Shown here piece after piece: positions 52,349 to 62,057 of a stretch of 64,000 nucleotides of DNA (positions are counted from its first letter, which is position 1; every line of letters starts with the position of its first letter). The DNA comes from Dehalobacter sp. DCA (lineage in GTDB: Bacteria; Bacillota; Desulfitobacteriia; Desulfitobacteriales; Syntrophobotulaceae): the NCBI RefSeq assembly GCF_000305775.1, contig NC_018866.1, positions 1,550,001 to 1,614,000 on the forward strand. The letters are read 5' to 3'. Both the position numbers and the translations under genes were made by a program. The notes under the pieces are model-generated. The model saw only the letters and a list, made by a program, of their open reading frames with translations. It did no database searches and was not told the origin of the DNA.

Positions 52349-52366
52349 AACTATTCAGTAATAGTT
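52349..52366. promoter_or_regulatory. Inverted repeat upstream of hndA
   Basis: AACTATT and AATAGTT separated by CAGT, about 80 nt before the hndA start. Its size suits a dimeric regulator. It does not match the Rex consensus TTGTGAA-N6-TTCACAA closely, so the regulator is unassigned. Confidence 0.4.
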
Positions 52367-52404
52367 TGGAAAAATAGCATAGATTTATTCAGGCAAGAGC
52401 GCGG

Positions 52405-52445
52405 GCATAAAATAATGCAATGAACTTCTGCATGTTCATTGCATT
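52405..52445 (-). terminator. Terminator after the prepilin peptidase gene
   Basis: An exact stem ATGCAATGAAC/GTTCATTGCAT with eight-base loop. On the minus strand it leads into TTATTTTAT. It lies 110 nt past the peptidase stop and just before the hnd promoter region, so it separates the two units. Confidence 0.65.
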
Positions 52446-52555
52446 TCTGGTCAGCCATTATCTTGTTTTCTTCATTACTCATATCGTCATTCTCAAATTA
52501 TTTACATTATTATAGAACGTATTACTCATACTATCCGTATTCCGTCTATTTCCCA

Positions 52556-53317
52556 TTATACTGACACAGCGGATAGAAAGATCTGCTCTCCAAAGATCAT
52601 TGCGGTAAATATTCCGAGGGACAAAAACGGTCCGAAAGGGATCTTTGATTTCGGGGATCTTTTTTTGACTGTGATCAGTAACAGCGCAGTAAGACCTGCA
52701 TACAACGAACCAAGGAATAACGCCAACAGCACCGGCGGGCCCATAAAAAGCCCTGCTGCGGCCATCAGCTTGATATCTCCTCCGCCTAGGCCATCGGGGA
52801 AAAACAAGCTCAGAAGAAAAAGCGGTACGGAAGCCGCAAAAAATCCAATGACCCAAGTATACCACGCAGCTCCAAAATACACGCTCTGATAGATGCCGTG
52901 CAAAACACTTAAGCCCAACAGAAAAACGACCAGCTTATTCGGAATCACCCTTTTCTGCCAGTCAATAAACGACACGACAATCAGCACAGACAAAAGCATC
53001 GCCAGAAAAACACTTTCCAGGCTCAGTCCATAGGTGAACCAGACAATCAGGTACAAGATCCCGTTCAGCAGCTCGACCGCAGGATAGACCGGGGAGATTG
53101 GCCCCCGACAGTTTTTGCAGCGCCCCCGCAGAAAGAGATAGCTGAAAACAGGGATGTTCAGATACCACGAAATCAGCGTATCACAGTTCGGGCAGTAGGA
53201 TCTCCCGCCAACAACGCTTTTCCCTATCGGAATCCGGTAAATGCACACATTCAGGAAACTGCCGATGACTAAACCATACAGCAGCACAATGAAAGAAATG
53301 ATAATATTTTCGATCAA
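52556..53317 (-). CDS. Type IV prepilin leader peptidase (A24 family)
   Basis: A 253-residue membrane peptidase that cleaves and often N-methylates type IV prepilins. The N-terminal cytoplasmic loop has the zinc Cys pairs YCPNCDT and RCKNCRG. Catalytic Asp residues lie in SFIDWQKRVIPN and DGLGGGDIKLMAA. Seven to eight helices are visible. No pilin genes are in the window. Confidence 0.9.
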   Translation of the reverse strand: MIENIIISFIVLLYGLVIGSFLNVCIYRIPIGKSVVGGRSYCPNCDTLISWYLNIPVFSYLFLRGRCKNCRGPISPVYPAVELLNGILYLIVWFTYGLSLESVFLAMLLSVLIVVSFIDWQKRVIPNKLVVFLLGLSVLHGIYQSVYFGAAWYTWVIGFFAASVPLFLLSLFFPDGLGGGDIKLMAAAGLFMGPPVLLALFLGSLYAGLTALLLITVKKRSPKSKIPFGPFLSLGIFTAMIFGEQIFLSAVSV

Positions 53318-53356
53318 GACGGTACCACCTTTTTAATGCTGGAATTAATTAAAGGC

Positions 53357-53623
53357 CTAATGCGGATAAACAATCTCAGCCACAGTCCAGAAGATAATCA
53401 GCGATCCTACGAGTATTGGCAGAAACACCAGGATCGCCCTTTCCTTTTTCCCAATGATTGCCGCAATTCCGGCAATAAAGCCTGCTAATCCCAATGCAGC
53501 TACTGCAAACGTCGGAAAAGGCAGTGCGCCCATCATTTTCAGCACGATCAATACAATAAAAGTAATACTCAGTCCAGCCGACCATCGGCCGGAACGGGAT
53601 TGGGGCCATAACTTTGCCTTCAT
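53357..53623 (-). CDS. Small two-helix membrane protein, family unknown
   Basis: An 88-residue protein with Arg/Ser start (KLWPQSRSGRWSAGL) and two to three hydrophobic helices (SITFIVLIVLKMMGA, FAVAALGLAGFIAGIAAII, ILVFLPILVGSLIIFWTV), with a KKER loop between them. It resembles its neighbour at 53872 in the KSKSGR start and the KKER loop. GGAAGGG precedes ATG 53623. Function unknown. Confidence 0.6.
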   Translation of the reverse strand: MKAKLWPQSRSGRWSAGLSITFIVLIVLKMMGALPFPTFAVAALGLAGFIAGIAAIIGKKERAILVFLPILVGSLIIFWTVAEIVYPH

Positions 53624-53686
53624 ATGATCATCCCTTCCTGTCACTTAATACCTTCAACCTTATTATTGTATATGCTCAAAAATTAT

Positions 53687-53865
53687 TTTGATCGTTTCTA
53701 ATCATTGATAATAAGCTGTGCAGCAGAAGAAACAGAATCGTACAAAATCCCAGAATGATGGGTATCCTGACGAGAATCGTGTTGTCTTTATGTTTACGTA
53801 CCGCTCTTATTCCTTTTTTTCTTTTATCATTTAGTTGTTTAACTATAGAACTTAACTTTTAAAAG
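53687..53865 (-). pseudogene. Decayed third copy of the small membrane protein family
   Basis: The minus strand reads IRAVRKHKDNTILVRIPIILGFCTILFLLLH in a frame with no start codon and a stop upstream. It resembles the C-terminal helix pair of the neighbours (compare LKAVIRKKERSVLVFLVILIG). The loss of the N-terminus suggests a remnant. Low confidence. Confidence 0.4.
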
Positions 53866-53871
53866 AGATGT

Positions 53872-54192
53872 TTAGTTAAAAAACACGTTCACAGCGACGC
53901 CGCAAAAACTCAGGATATAATACACGCCGATCAGAATCACCAGAAAAACCAGAACCGACCGCTCTTTCTTCCTGATAACAGCTTTCAGTCCAATAATGGC
54001 CGCTGCAATGCCTGCGGCAAAGATCAGAACGGTAATGACAACCTGCAGGGGATTATGCGAGATCAGTTCTAAGCCGGAGTACCCTTCCTTGTATGGAAGT
54101 ACGGAACCCACGACAAACAAAATCCAGCTGACAATCACCAGGATGAAGGATTTTCTGCCGGACTTGCTTTTGGGTAAAATCGTGATTCTCAT
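53872..54192 (-). CDS. Small three-helix membrane protein, family unknown
   Basis: A 106-residue paralogue of the 53357 product. It starts ITILPKSKSGRKSFILVIVSW, has helices at about 17-35, 52-72 and 82-102 and the loop GLKAVIRKKERSVLVFL. GGGG lies 8 nt before ATG 54192. It lies after a perfect 14-bp palindrome at 54265-54296. Function unknown; the gene pair with a remnant points to local duplication. Confidence 0.6.
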   Translation of the reverse strand: MRITILPKSKSGRKSFILVIVSWILFVVGSVLPYKEGYSGLELISHNPLQVVITVLIFAAGIAAAIIGLKAVIRKKERSVLVFLVILIGVYYILSFCGVAVNVFFN

Positions 54193-54264
54193 GACATTCA
54201 CCCCTTTTTATAAAGAAAACTTGGCTGGTGCCAAGTCTTTGGCGGCTGCTTAGTTGCACTTAGA

Positions 54265-54296
54265 TATATCAGAAAGTAATTATACTTTCTGATATA
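54265..54296. repeat. Perfect 14-bp inverted repeat downstream of guaA
   Basis: TATATCAGAAAGTA and TACTTTCTGATATA with a 4-base spacer. It lies 70 nt upstream of the small membrane gene and 90 nt beyond guaA. There is no clear T tract on the minus strand, so it is either an AT-rich operator or a weak terminator. Confidence 0.6.
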
Positions 54297-54385
54297 CCCA
54301 TAAAACCGACCTTGTTAGCGGTTAGAGTTGGCGGCTTCAATATTAATATACCATGGCTTACTGATATCGCCTATAGGCTTTCCGT

Positions 54386-55927
54386 TTATTCCCACTCAAT
54401 CGTTCCGGGGGGTTTAGAGGTAATGTCATAAACCACGCGGTTCACACCGTGGACTTCATTGACGATCCTGTTGGAGATGACTTCGAGCAGTTCGTACGGC
54501 AGCTTTGCCCAGTCGGCCGTCATCGCATCGTCACTCGTGACCGCCCTTAAGACGATGGGATAACCGTACGTGCGTCCATCTCCCATCACGCCGACACTGC
54601 GGATAGAGGGCAACACCGCAAAGTATTGCCATACCTCCATGTGGAGTCCGGCTTTAATAATCTCTTCCCTGACAATTGCATCCGCTTCTCTTAAATAATC
54701 CAGCTTTTCCGGCGTGATTTCGCCGATGATACGGATTGCAAGCCCCGGGCCTGGGAATGGCTGGCGCCAGACAATCTCTTCCGGCAAGCCAAGTTCCAGT
54801 CCGACTTCCCGGACTTCATCCTTAAAAAGCATCCGTAAAGGTTCGATCAGTTCAAACTGCATATCTTCAGGCAGCCCGCCAACATTGTGGTGCGTTTTAA
54901 TGGTTTCAGCTGTTTCGGTGCCGCTTTCTACAATATCCGGATAAAGCGTACCCTGTACCAGAAAATCAATCTGGCCTAACTTACGGGCTTCATCTTCGAA
55001 CAGCCTGATAAATTCATTGCCAATCCGTTTGCGTTTTTCTTCCGGTTCGGAAATTCCTTTCACCTTAGCCATAAAACGTTCCGAAGCATCGACGAAATCC
55101 AGATTCAGGTGAAACCTTCCAATAAACGTATCCTTGACCTGCTCCGATTCATTCTTGCGCATAAATCCATGATCGACATAAATACAGGTTAGCTGATCCC
55201 CGATCGCTCTATGAACAAGTACTGCGGCGACAGAAGAATCGACCCCGCCGCTTAACGCGCATAAGACCTTTTTATCTCCGACTCTCTTCCTGATCTCCTG
55301 TACCTGGGATTCAATAAAGGATTCCATGGTCCAGTTGCCCTGGCAGCTGCATACCCTGTATAGAAAGTTTTCAAGCATTGCCTGTCCTTCCGGGGTATGT
55401 TTGACTTCGGGATGAAATTGGACGCCGTAAAAGTTCTTTTCCGGACAGTAGATTCCCGCAACCGATGTATTGGCGGTAAAGGCAGCCCGGATGAAACCGG
55501 CAGGCAGTTCCAGCACTGAGTCCCCATGACTCATCCAACACTGACGAGCACCTTTGAGTTCGTGCCAGACCCCTTCATTATATTCAATCGTGATCTCTGT
55601 TTTCCCATATTCATGGGCTTGCGGTCTCTCCACACGTCCGCCTAGCTGTACGGTCATCAGCTGCATGCCATAACAGATTCCGAGGATCGGTACCCCCAGT
55701 TCATAGATTGCCGGGTCAATGAAAGGCGCGCCCTCCTGATTGACACTAGCAGGACCTCCCGAGAAAATGATTCCTTTCGGGGCCATGTCTTTAATCTTCT
55801 CTACAGGGGTCTTATATGAAATCATCTCTGAATATACTTTTGCTTCTCTGACCCGACGCGCAATTAGCTGATTATACTGTCCACCAAAGTCAAGAACCAA
55901 CACCAGTTCACGTTCCATTTGCATCAT
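54386..55927 (-). CDS. guaA: GMP synthase (glutamine-hydrolysing)
   Basis: GuaA makes GMP from XMP. The 513-residue protein has the GATase triad C85 in GICYGMQ, H172 and E174 in VQFHPEV, the PPi loop [12 protein letters not shown] (226-232) and the C-terminal dimerisation end [10 protein letters not shown]. Start at the ATG pair before [13 protein letters not shown]. Follows hpt in a purine-salvage pair. Confidence 0.97.
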   Translation of the reverse strand: MMQMERELVLVLDFGGQYNQLIARRVREAKVYSEMISYKTPVEKIKDMAPKGIIFSGGPASVNQEGAPFIDPAIYELGVPILGICYGMQLMTVQLGGRVERPQAHEYGKTEITIEYNEGVWHELKGARQCWMSHGDSVLELPAGFIRAAFTANTSVAGIYCPEKNFYGVQFHPEVKHTPEGQAMLENFLYRVCSCQGNWTMESFIESQVQEIRKRVGDKKVLCALSGGVDSSVAAVLVHRAIGDQLTCIYVDHGFMRKNESEQVKDTFIGRFHLNLDFVDASERFMAKVKGISEPEEKRKRIGNEFIRLFEDEARKLGQIDFLVQGTLYPDIVESGTETAETIKTHHNVGGLPEDMQFELIEPLRMLFKDEVREVGLELGLPEEIVWRQPFPGPGLAIRIIGEITPEKLDYLREADAIVREEIIKAGLHMEVWQYFAVLPSIRSVGVMGDGRTYGYPIVLRAVTSDDAMTADWAKLPYELLEVISNRIVNEVHGVNRVVYDITSKPPGTIEWE

Positions 55928-56013
55928 CCTTTCAACATTTCAACATTTCAGTACTGAGACTTATGATATGATTTTTCTTAACTGGCAGTAAAATGGAGCA
56001 ATCTCTTTTGATT

Positions 56014-56553
56014 TTATTTCTCATAAACCTCGGGCTTCAAAACGCCAATATACGTGAGGTTCCTGTACATTTCGTCATAATCAAGCCCATAGCCGACTGC
56101 AAACTCATTTGGTATCACAAAGCCATTGTAATCAGGCTGAATATCGACCTGTCTCCGCTCCGGCTTGTCCAGAAGCGTGACAATCTTCAGGCTTAAGGGT
56201 TGTCTCCTGAGAAGGTTTTCCTTCAAGTATTTCAGCGTAAGCCCTGTATCAACAATATCCTCAACAATCAGGACGTGTTTGTCTTCGACACTGGTTTCCA
56301 GATCCTTCAGTAGTCTGACGGCTCCTGAAGAACGGTTGGAGCTCCCATAGCTTGAAACGGCCATAAAATCATATCTCAACGGAATTCTGATTTGCCGGAT
56401 CAAATCTGCAAAAAAAGGCACAGCCCCTTTAAAAATACCAATGGTCAGAAGATCCTTGCCAAAATATTCGTTGGTAATCTGTTCACCCAGTTCAGCCACC
56501 CTTTTTTTTAGCTGTTCCTCGGTTATCAGCACCTTCGCAATCTTTCTTTCCAT
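56014..56553 (-). CDS. hpt: Hypoxanthine phosphoribosyltransferase
   Basis: Hpt salvages hypoxanthine and guanine with PRPP. The 179-residue protein has the PRPP motif [28 protein letters not shown] and the base-site [15 protein letters not shown] 56553 lies behind GGAG. About 90 nt before guaA. Confidence 0.95.
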   Translation of the reverse strand: MERKIAKVLITEEQLKKRVAELGEQITNEYFGKDLLTIGIFKGAVPFFADLIRQIRIPLRYDFMAVSSYGSSNRSSGAVRLLKDLETSVEDKHVLIVEDIVDTGLTLKYLKENLLRRQPLSLKIVTLLDKPERRQVDIQPDYNGFVIPNEFAVGYGLDYDEMYRNLTYIGVLKPEVYEK

Positions 56554-56604
56554 TTCTACCACTCCATTAAGCTATTACCACTGAATTATATCACAAGTTG
56601 AACA

Positions 56605-56666
56605 GGATAAAAAAGAAGGCACTGCAAAAACTGCATTCGAACATCGTTTTTACAGTACCTTCTTTT
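56605..56666 (-). terminator. Long-stem terminator between the 56681 gene and hpt
   Basis: A long imperfect stem AAGAAGG-ACTG-AAAAAC against GTTTTT-CAGT-CCTTCTT, followed on the minus strand by TTCTTTTTTAT. It closes the gene at 56681-57346. Confidence 0.8.
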
Positions 56667-56680
56667 ATGAAGCCAGACAT

Positions 56681-57346
56681 TTACTCTGCCGTTTCAGGCG
56701 GCTGGATTGAAATCTTTCTTCCGATATCCTTAAATTCCAGGATCAGGGTCATCGGTTCTCCGGTTTCTTTGTTTTGCGCTCTCACTTCAACCTGCGTTAC
56801 AGTTTTGGTGCTTCTGGTGATATAGAGCGTGTACTCAAAACCGGTCCATAGGGTTTCCATCATCTGATTCTGTACACTTGGTTTTAGCGTGCATACCCAG
56901 CATTTCTTGCTGTTTAGTTCTTTCTCTCCTTTAAGCATCACCTCACCGATCTCTTTCAACTGCAGACTGGCTAAAGGGTTAAGCTCCACCAGAAAGACTT
57001 TTTGGGCAACTGATACATCGCTGAATTTTACCCACGCTTTGCTGAAAGGGTCCTTGTTGTAGAGAACATCACCCACCTTAATCATTTCAACTTTGCTTCC
57101 CGCCAGCTGACCCTGAATCTGAATGTTTTCACCGCTCTTATAGCCGGTAATCCTCGTCAGTAACCGCGTTTTACCATCCACTGTCTGCTGCTGCGTTAAA
57201 GCGTAAGAAAATGAATTGGCTTTGTTCAGGTTTTCCAGGCTCAGGATAACCAGCTGCTGCGGATCGGGCTGACGCATTATGGTAATCATTCCTCCAATGA
57301 CGAACAAAAAAATGATGATGGAACCAACAATGATTTTCTTTTTCAT
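56681..57346 (-). CDS. Membrane-anchored exported protein, LolA-like fold possible
   Basis: A 221-residue protein with an N-terminal hydrophobic anchor (IIVGSIIIFLFVIGGMITI) and a periplasm-side domain of beta-strands (SFSYALTQQQTVDG, MIKVGDVLYNK, CWVCTLKPS, YTLYITRSTKTVTQVEV). The pattern is like outer-membrane-lipoprotein carrier-fold domains found in Firmicutes surface lipoproteins, but there is no lipobox. Function unknown. Confidence 0.6.
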   Translation of the reverse strand: MKKKIIVGSIIIFLFVIGGMITIMRQPDPQQLVILSLENLNKANSFSYALTQQQTVDGKTRLLTRITGYKSGENIQIQGQLAGSKVEMIKVGDVLYNKDPFSKAWVKFSDVSVAQKVFLVELNPLASLQLKEIGEVMLKGEKELNSKKCWVCTLKPSVQNQMMETLWTGFEYTLYITRSTKTVTQVEVRAQNKETGEPMTLILEFKDIGRKISIQPPETAE

Positions 57347-57474
57347 GCCTTGCCCCCCTGGCGGAGTTCTTACTTAATATTATGACCGGCTAAATCAAGG
57401 TATTACTGGTAATTCCTGTTTGAGCTGAATTATCGATTATACGATTGCATATTGGCAAATCCGGAATCAATGGA

Positions 57475-57789
57475 TCAAATGCCGGGAGCCGCCATATCCA
57501 CACCGGAAATTTGATGTCGGTGGCCGTTGTCTACGGTCGTGTAGAAATCCCAATTATGCGCATGCCATCCATTCTTCAGCGGAATTGAAGCGCTCGAAAC
57601 AGCTTTGTAGTAATGCGTATGTCCATGCTCATACAAAACGAAATTTTCTGAATGATGAACATGACTATCACCAGTTGGAATAGCTATTCCCGAAATATCC
57701 AAGCATTGATGAGAATGCCCGTAATCGCAGGATGTATGCGTTGAACTTCCATGATTATGGTTTGGCGGGCTTTTCGCAGTCTGCACCAT
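57475..57789 (-). CDS. YmaF-like histidine-rich protein
   Basis: About 104 residues with repeated His motifs (NHNHG, YGHSHQ, DSHVHH, EHGHTHYY, WHAHNWD, NGHRHQI). The pattern matches the YmaF family of unknown function, which is His-rich and has GHRH-type ends. GAGGAGG lies ahead of the ATG 57789; the longer open frame lacks a site. Metal binding is likely but unproven. Confidence 0.75.
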   Translation of the reverse strand: MVQTAKSPPNHNHGSSTHTSCDYGHSHQCLDISGIAIPTGDSHVHHSENFVLYEHGHTHYYKAVSSASIPLKNGWHAHNWDFYTTVDNGHRHQISGVDMAAPGI

Positions 57790-57916
57790 AAAAGATAACC
57801 TCCTCTTTCGATAAAATATTTTCAGAGGAGATTTTCTGAGCATATCCTATTCTTCCATTTTCAACCAAATAAGTATTTAAGGCACCATCCCGCTTTTTAA
57901 TATGACTAAATTAGTA

Positions 57917-57963
57917 GGCCAAGTTCCTCTGCAAAGTTTTTTGCGAGGAAAGATTATTTGGCC
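57917..57963. repeat. Nested inverted repeats in a non-coding stretch
   Basis: An outer pair GGCCAA/TTGGCC encloses an inner, nearly perfect stem TTCCTC-GCAAA/TTTGC-GAGGAA. The 840-nt gap 57790-58630 holds this, a small frameshifted ORF and several terminators. Whether it is a structured RNA or a dead MITE end is unclear. Confidence 0.5.
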
Positions 57964-58149
57964 ATTCCTGACCTGTCCCCGAAAACAACGAAGATACCCA
58001 AAGACGTTCACCGAACTCTCTAAAAAGACTATCCATCTCGGGCAGTCTACTTAATTCTTAAGACAAACATTTTAAGTCTAAACTTGTATAACTAGCATAT
58101 ATACTACTACAAATATATTTAGAATAATAAATTTCTAAAGGTAAAGCAA

Positions 58150-58176
58150 CCAATTCTTCTTGAGAGGAGGAATTGG
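58150..58176 (+). promoter_or_regulatory. Ribosome-site-sequestering hairpin of the small toxin-like ORF
   Basis: CCAATTCTTC pairs with GAGGAATTGG over a 7-base loop TTGAGAG. AGGAGG, the ribosome site for the ORF at 58180, lies in and next to the stem. Such masking is typical of type I toxin mRNAs. Confidence 0.55.
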
Positions 58177-58179
58177 ACT

Positions 58180-58280
58180 ATGACAAAACTCTATCAGACA
58201 ATGATGATCATTTTTGGTCCTGTTCCCTTCTTGTAAGCCTGATCGCTTTGATTATCCAAATAATTAAACTATGTATTTAA
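58180..58280 (+). pseudogene. Frameshifted small hydrophobic protein, type I toxin-like
   Basis: With AGGAGG 9 nt upstream, MTKLYQTMMIIF reads in one frame to a TAA at 58234-58236. The hydrophobic remainder W-SCSLLVSLIALIIQIIKLCI lies in the -1 frame to a TAA at 58278-58280. A single extra T in the T5 run (58211-58215) would restore a 33-residue one-helix peptide of the Hol_Tox/TxpA kind. Could be a decayed toxin, a base-call error or phase variation. Confidence 0.5.
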
Positions 58281-58308
58281 TTAAAAACTTGCCTAGATCT
58301 AGCCTTAT

Positions 58309-58350
58309 GTGTAAAAAGTAGCCGCCTACAAATTGAACTACTTTTTACAC
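58309..58350. repeat. Perfect 13-bp hairpin downstream of the toxin-like ORF
   Basis: GTGTAAAAAGTAG and CTACTTTTTACAC, separated by 16 bases. It lies 30 nt after the ORF's end. The T run sits inside the stem. It could be part of an antisense RNA or toxin mRNA 3' structure. Confidence 0.6.
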
Positions 58351-58373
58351 CAAGCAATATGGTTGCTTTACCC

Positions 58374-58404
58374 ATCTATAAGGGAAATTCCTTATAGATT
58401 TTTT
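58374..58404 (+). terminator. Terminator of the toxin-like transcript
   Basis: ATCTATAAGG/CCTTATAGAT, exact 10-bp stem, six-base loop and TTTTTTG. Plus strand orientation. Confidence 0.82.
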
Positions 58405-58451
58405 GTTCACAATTTTATTTTATGAGATTGATTAACCATTTATGATAAGAC

Positions 58452-58503
58452 AAAAAAAAGAAAGAGGCTTCCCAAAAGTTCAAAGAACTAATGAGAAACC
58501 TCT
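58452..58503 (-). terminator. Terminator of groESL
   Basis: Minus strand AGAGGTTTC / GAAGCCTCT stem with a large loop then TTCTTTTTTTTG. It lies about 130 nt beyond the groEL stop. Confidence 0.7.
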
Positions 58504-58571
58504 AACCGAAGGATTTATTATAACCCCTATACCAGGAGATTATTTTTATCACCTTCACGCTACCCTCACGC

Positions 58572-58591
58572 TATCCCGTAGGGGATATTTT
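58572..58591 (+). terminator. Short plus-strand terminator facing groEL
   Basis: TATCCC-GTAG-GGGATA then TTTTTTTG on the plus strand. It would stop transcripts coming from the toxin-like region before they enter groEL antisense. Confidence 0.7.
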
Positions 58592-58630
58592 TTTGTCAGC
58601 GCATGATATATCAACGGGTTTGGTCTTTTC

Positions 58631-60265
<1,635 letters not shown>

Positions 60266-60338
60266 CTAAATGTTCCTCCTTTAATTCTATCAAAAAATAC
60301 TTTCGAATGTTATCTGATAAGTAATACTAGGCTGTTAC

Positions 60339-60623
60339 TTAACCAATGACTGCCTGAATATCGGCTTCTCTTAAAATCAAATATTCGTTTCCGTCATATT
60401 TAACTTCCGTGCCGGCATATTTAGAATAAATCACGCGGTCGCCGACGTTAACTTCCATTGGGATTCTTTCACCTTTTTCAACTTTCCCAGGACCTACGGC
60501 AATCACTTCGCCTTCCTGAGGCTTTTCTTTTGCGGTGTCGGGCATAATGATCCCGCTCTTAGTTCTTTCCTCAGACGGAACCGCTTTAATAATTACCCTG
60601 TCAGCCAACGGTTTGAGTTTCAT
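60339..60623 (-). CDS. groS: Co-chaperonin GroES
   Basis: 94-residue GroES with [36 protein letters not shown] (in parts: [15 protein letters not shown] and [15 protein letters not shown]), the mobile-loop region and [19 protein letters not shown]. First gene of groESL. Confidence 0.98.
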   Translation of the reverse strand: MKLKPLADRVIIKAVPSEERTKSGIIMPDTAKEKPQEGEVIAVGPGKVEKGERIPMEVNVGDRVIYSKYAGTEVKYDGNEYLILREADIQAVIG

Positions 60624-60674
60624 AAAATAATTTCCCTCCTTGAAACCTTTATATTTTTATATTTCGCTTTATTG

Positions 60675-60701
60675 TTAGCACTCAATCAAGATGAGTGCTA
60701 A
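60675..60701 (-). promoter_or_regulatory. CIRCE operator (HrcA site) before groES
   Basis: TTAGCACTC-N9-GAGTGCTAA, exact to consensus. It lies just after the -10, so HrcA would block transcription until heat shock. Confidence 0.98.
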
Positions 60702-60713
60702 TGCCTAGGTATA

Positions 60714-60742
60714 ATAATATGCAACGTCTGGTAGTATTGCAA
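60714..60742 (-). promoter_or_regulatory. Sigma-A promoter of groESL
   Basis: Minus strand TTGCAA (60737-60742), 17 nt, TATTAT (60714-60719), followed at once by CIRCE. Good match and spacing. Confidence 0.85.
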
Positions 60743-60885
60743 CCCCATCCACGCATAACCACGGACGATTAGAATTGATTATCACTTATTTTCTTCATCA
60801 ATCTTTAAATTGCTATAACGCTTAATAAATACGTTATATAGAATAACCGTAATTTTCCTTATTTATTCATTACTGTTAGCAGATT

Positions 60886-61221
60886 TTAATCAAGAAAATT
60901 TTCTCCGGTACGGATCCGGCGGAAGTCCTCAACAGCGGTCACCCAGATGACGCCGTCGCCAAGTTTACCGGTTAGGGCATTCTCCCTGATGATTTCCTGA
61001 ACGCTTTCACTTTCCGTATTATTGACAATAATTTCGAGTTTGACTTTGGGCAGCAGCCGGACGGATACTTCCGTTCCGCGGTAAACCTCGGTGATATTCC
61101 CTTTCTGCCTTCCCCAGCCAAGTACCTGAGATACGGTAATCCCGCTGATTCCCAAATTACTGAGCGCCTTTTCCACTTGGTCAAGTTTATTGCTGCGAAT
61201 TACTGCCTCAATCTTTTTCAT
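60886..61221 (-). CDS. PII-family nitrogen regulatory protein
   Basis: 111-residue PII protein that senses 2-oxoglutarate and ATP/ADP and binds partners through the T-loop. GWGRQKGNITEVYRG and LLPKVKLEIIV mark the T-loop and its end; GKLGDGVIWVTAVEDFRRIRTGE is the C-terminal set. The position of uridylylated Tyr51 in E. coli is Val here, as in many Firmicutes. No amtB or glnA is near; mobA is upstream by 18 nt. Confidence 0.92.
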   Translation of the reverse strand: MKKIEAVIRSNKLDQVEKALSNLGISGITVSQVLGWGRQKGNITEVYRGTEVSVRLLPKVKLEIIVNNTESESVQEIIRENALTGKLGDGVIWVTAVEDFRRIRTGENFLD

Positions 61222-61239
61222 TCCAACCTCCCCAAAGCA

Positions 61240-61857
61240 TTATTGGATTTTTTGTAAAATGAGTTCCCACTCCTGAGGCGTATTGACATTCAGGAAACTT
61301 TCCTCGATCATTTCCTTCAGCATGCTGCCTTCCATCTCCTCAGAAATATTCGCGATCTTATGCCTGCATTCATCAGCAATATCAAAGAGACGCAGTTTGT
61401 CCTCTTTAATCCGTTTCTCGACAACATTAAGCACATTTTTGTGGTAAAAGGCGTGCAGAGGATGTAGTCTGTCCCGAACATACGGGAAAACCAACTTATA
61501 ATCCTCAATCCGTTCATAAATATAGGCAATGGCTTCACTGTTTAAGAACGGCATATCACAGGCAGCCACGAAGACATAGTCATACTTAGCCACCGGAAGG
61601 ATGGAATACAGCCCGCCCATCGGCCCTTTACCTTTGATTTGGTCTGCAACCGCCTGATAACCGTATCCAGAATATTGTTCAGGCTCCCTGCAGCTGATCA
61701 GGACTTCACTACAGATACTGTCCAGCACTTCCAGATTTCTTTCCAGAAGCGGTTTTCCGCCTATCTCAAGGAATGCCTTGTTCTGGCCCATTCTTTTGCT
61801 TTCTCCTCCGGCAAATAGCACTCCTGTGATCTCCAGCTTTTTCTTTTCCACGCCCAT
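61240..61857 (-). CDS. mobA: Molybdenum cofactor guanylyltransferase
   Basis: MobA attaches GMP to molybdopterin for bis-MGD enzymes. The 205-residue protein has VLFAGGESKRMGQNKAFLEI (nucleotide loop), DQIKGKGPMGGLYS and VAACDMPFL. Full length. It suggests bis-MGD enzymes such as formate dehydrogenase elsewhere. Confidence 0.92.
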   Translation of the reverse strand: MGVEKKKLEITGVLFAGGESKRMGQNKAFLEIGGKPLLERNLEVLDSICSEVLISCREPEQYSGYGYQAVADQIKGKGPMGGLYSILPVAKYDYVFVAACDMPFLNSEAIAYIYERIEDYKLVFPYVRDRLHPLHAFYHKNVLNVVEKRIKEDKLRLFDIADECRHKIANISEEMEGSMLKEMIEESFLNVNTPQEWELILQKIQ

Positions 61858-62057
61858 CTACCTTCAAACATATTTAGACGTTACTATTTAGACATTCCCT
61901 GCGAAATACCTTCTAATACTTGTAAACCCTAAAATAATTATAATGGTATAACAGGTACTAAGTCTGTACTTAATAATCTACCATATTTTCAGTGGAAATT
62001 ACATAAATTATTTTCTCAATAAAGCTGGAAGATCTTAAAAATTAACTATTTTATGTC

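Noticed and set aside
52349-52366. Rex operator for hndABCD
   Set aside because: The palindrome lacks the TTGTGAA half-site core and has the wrong spacing.
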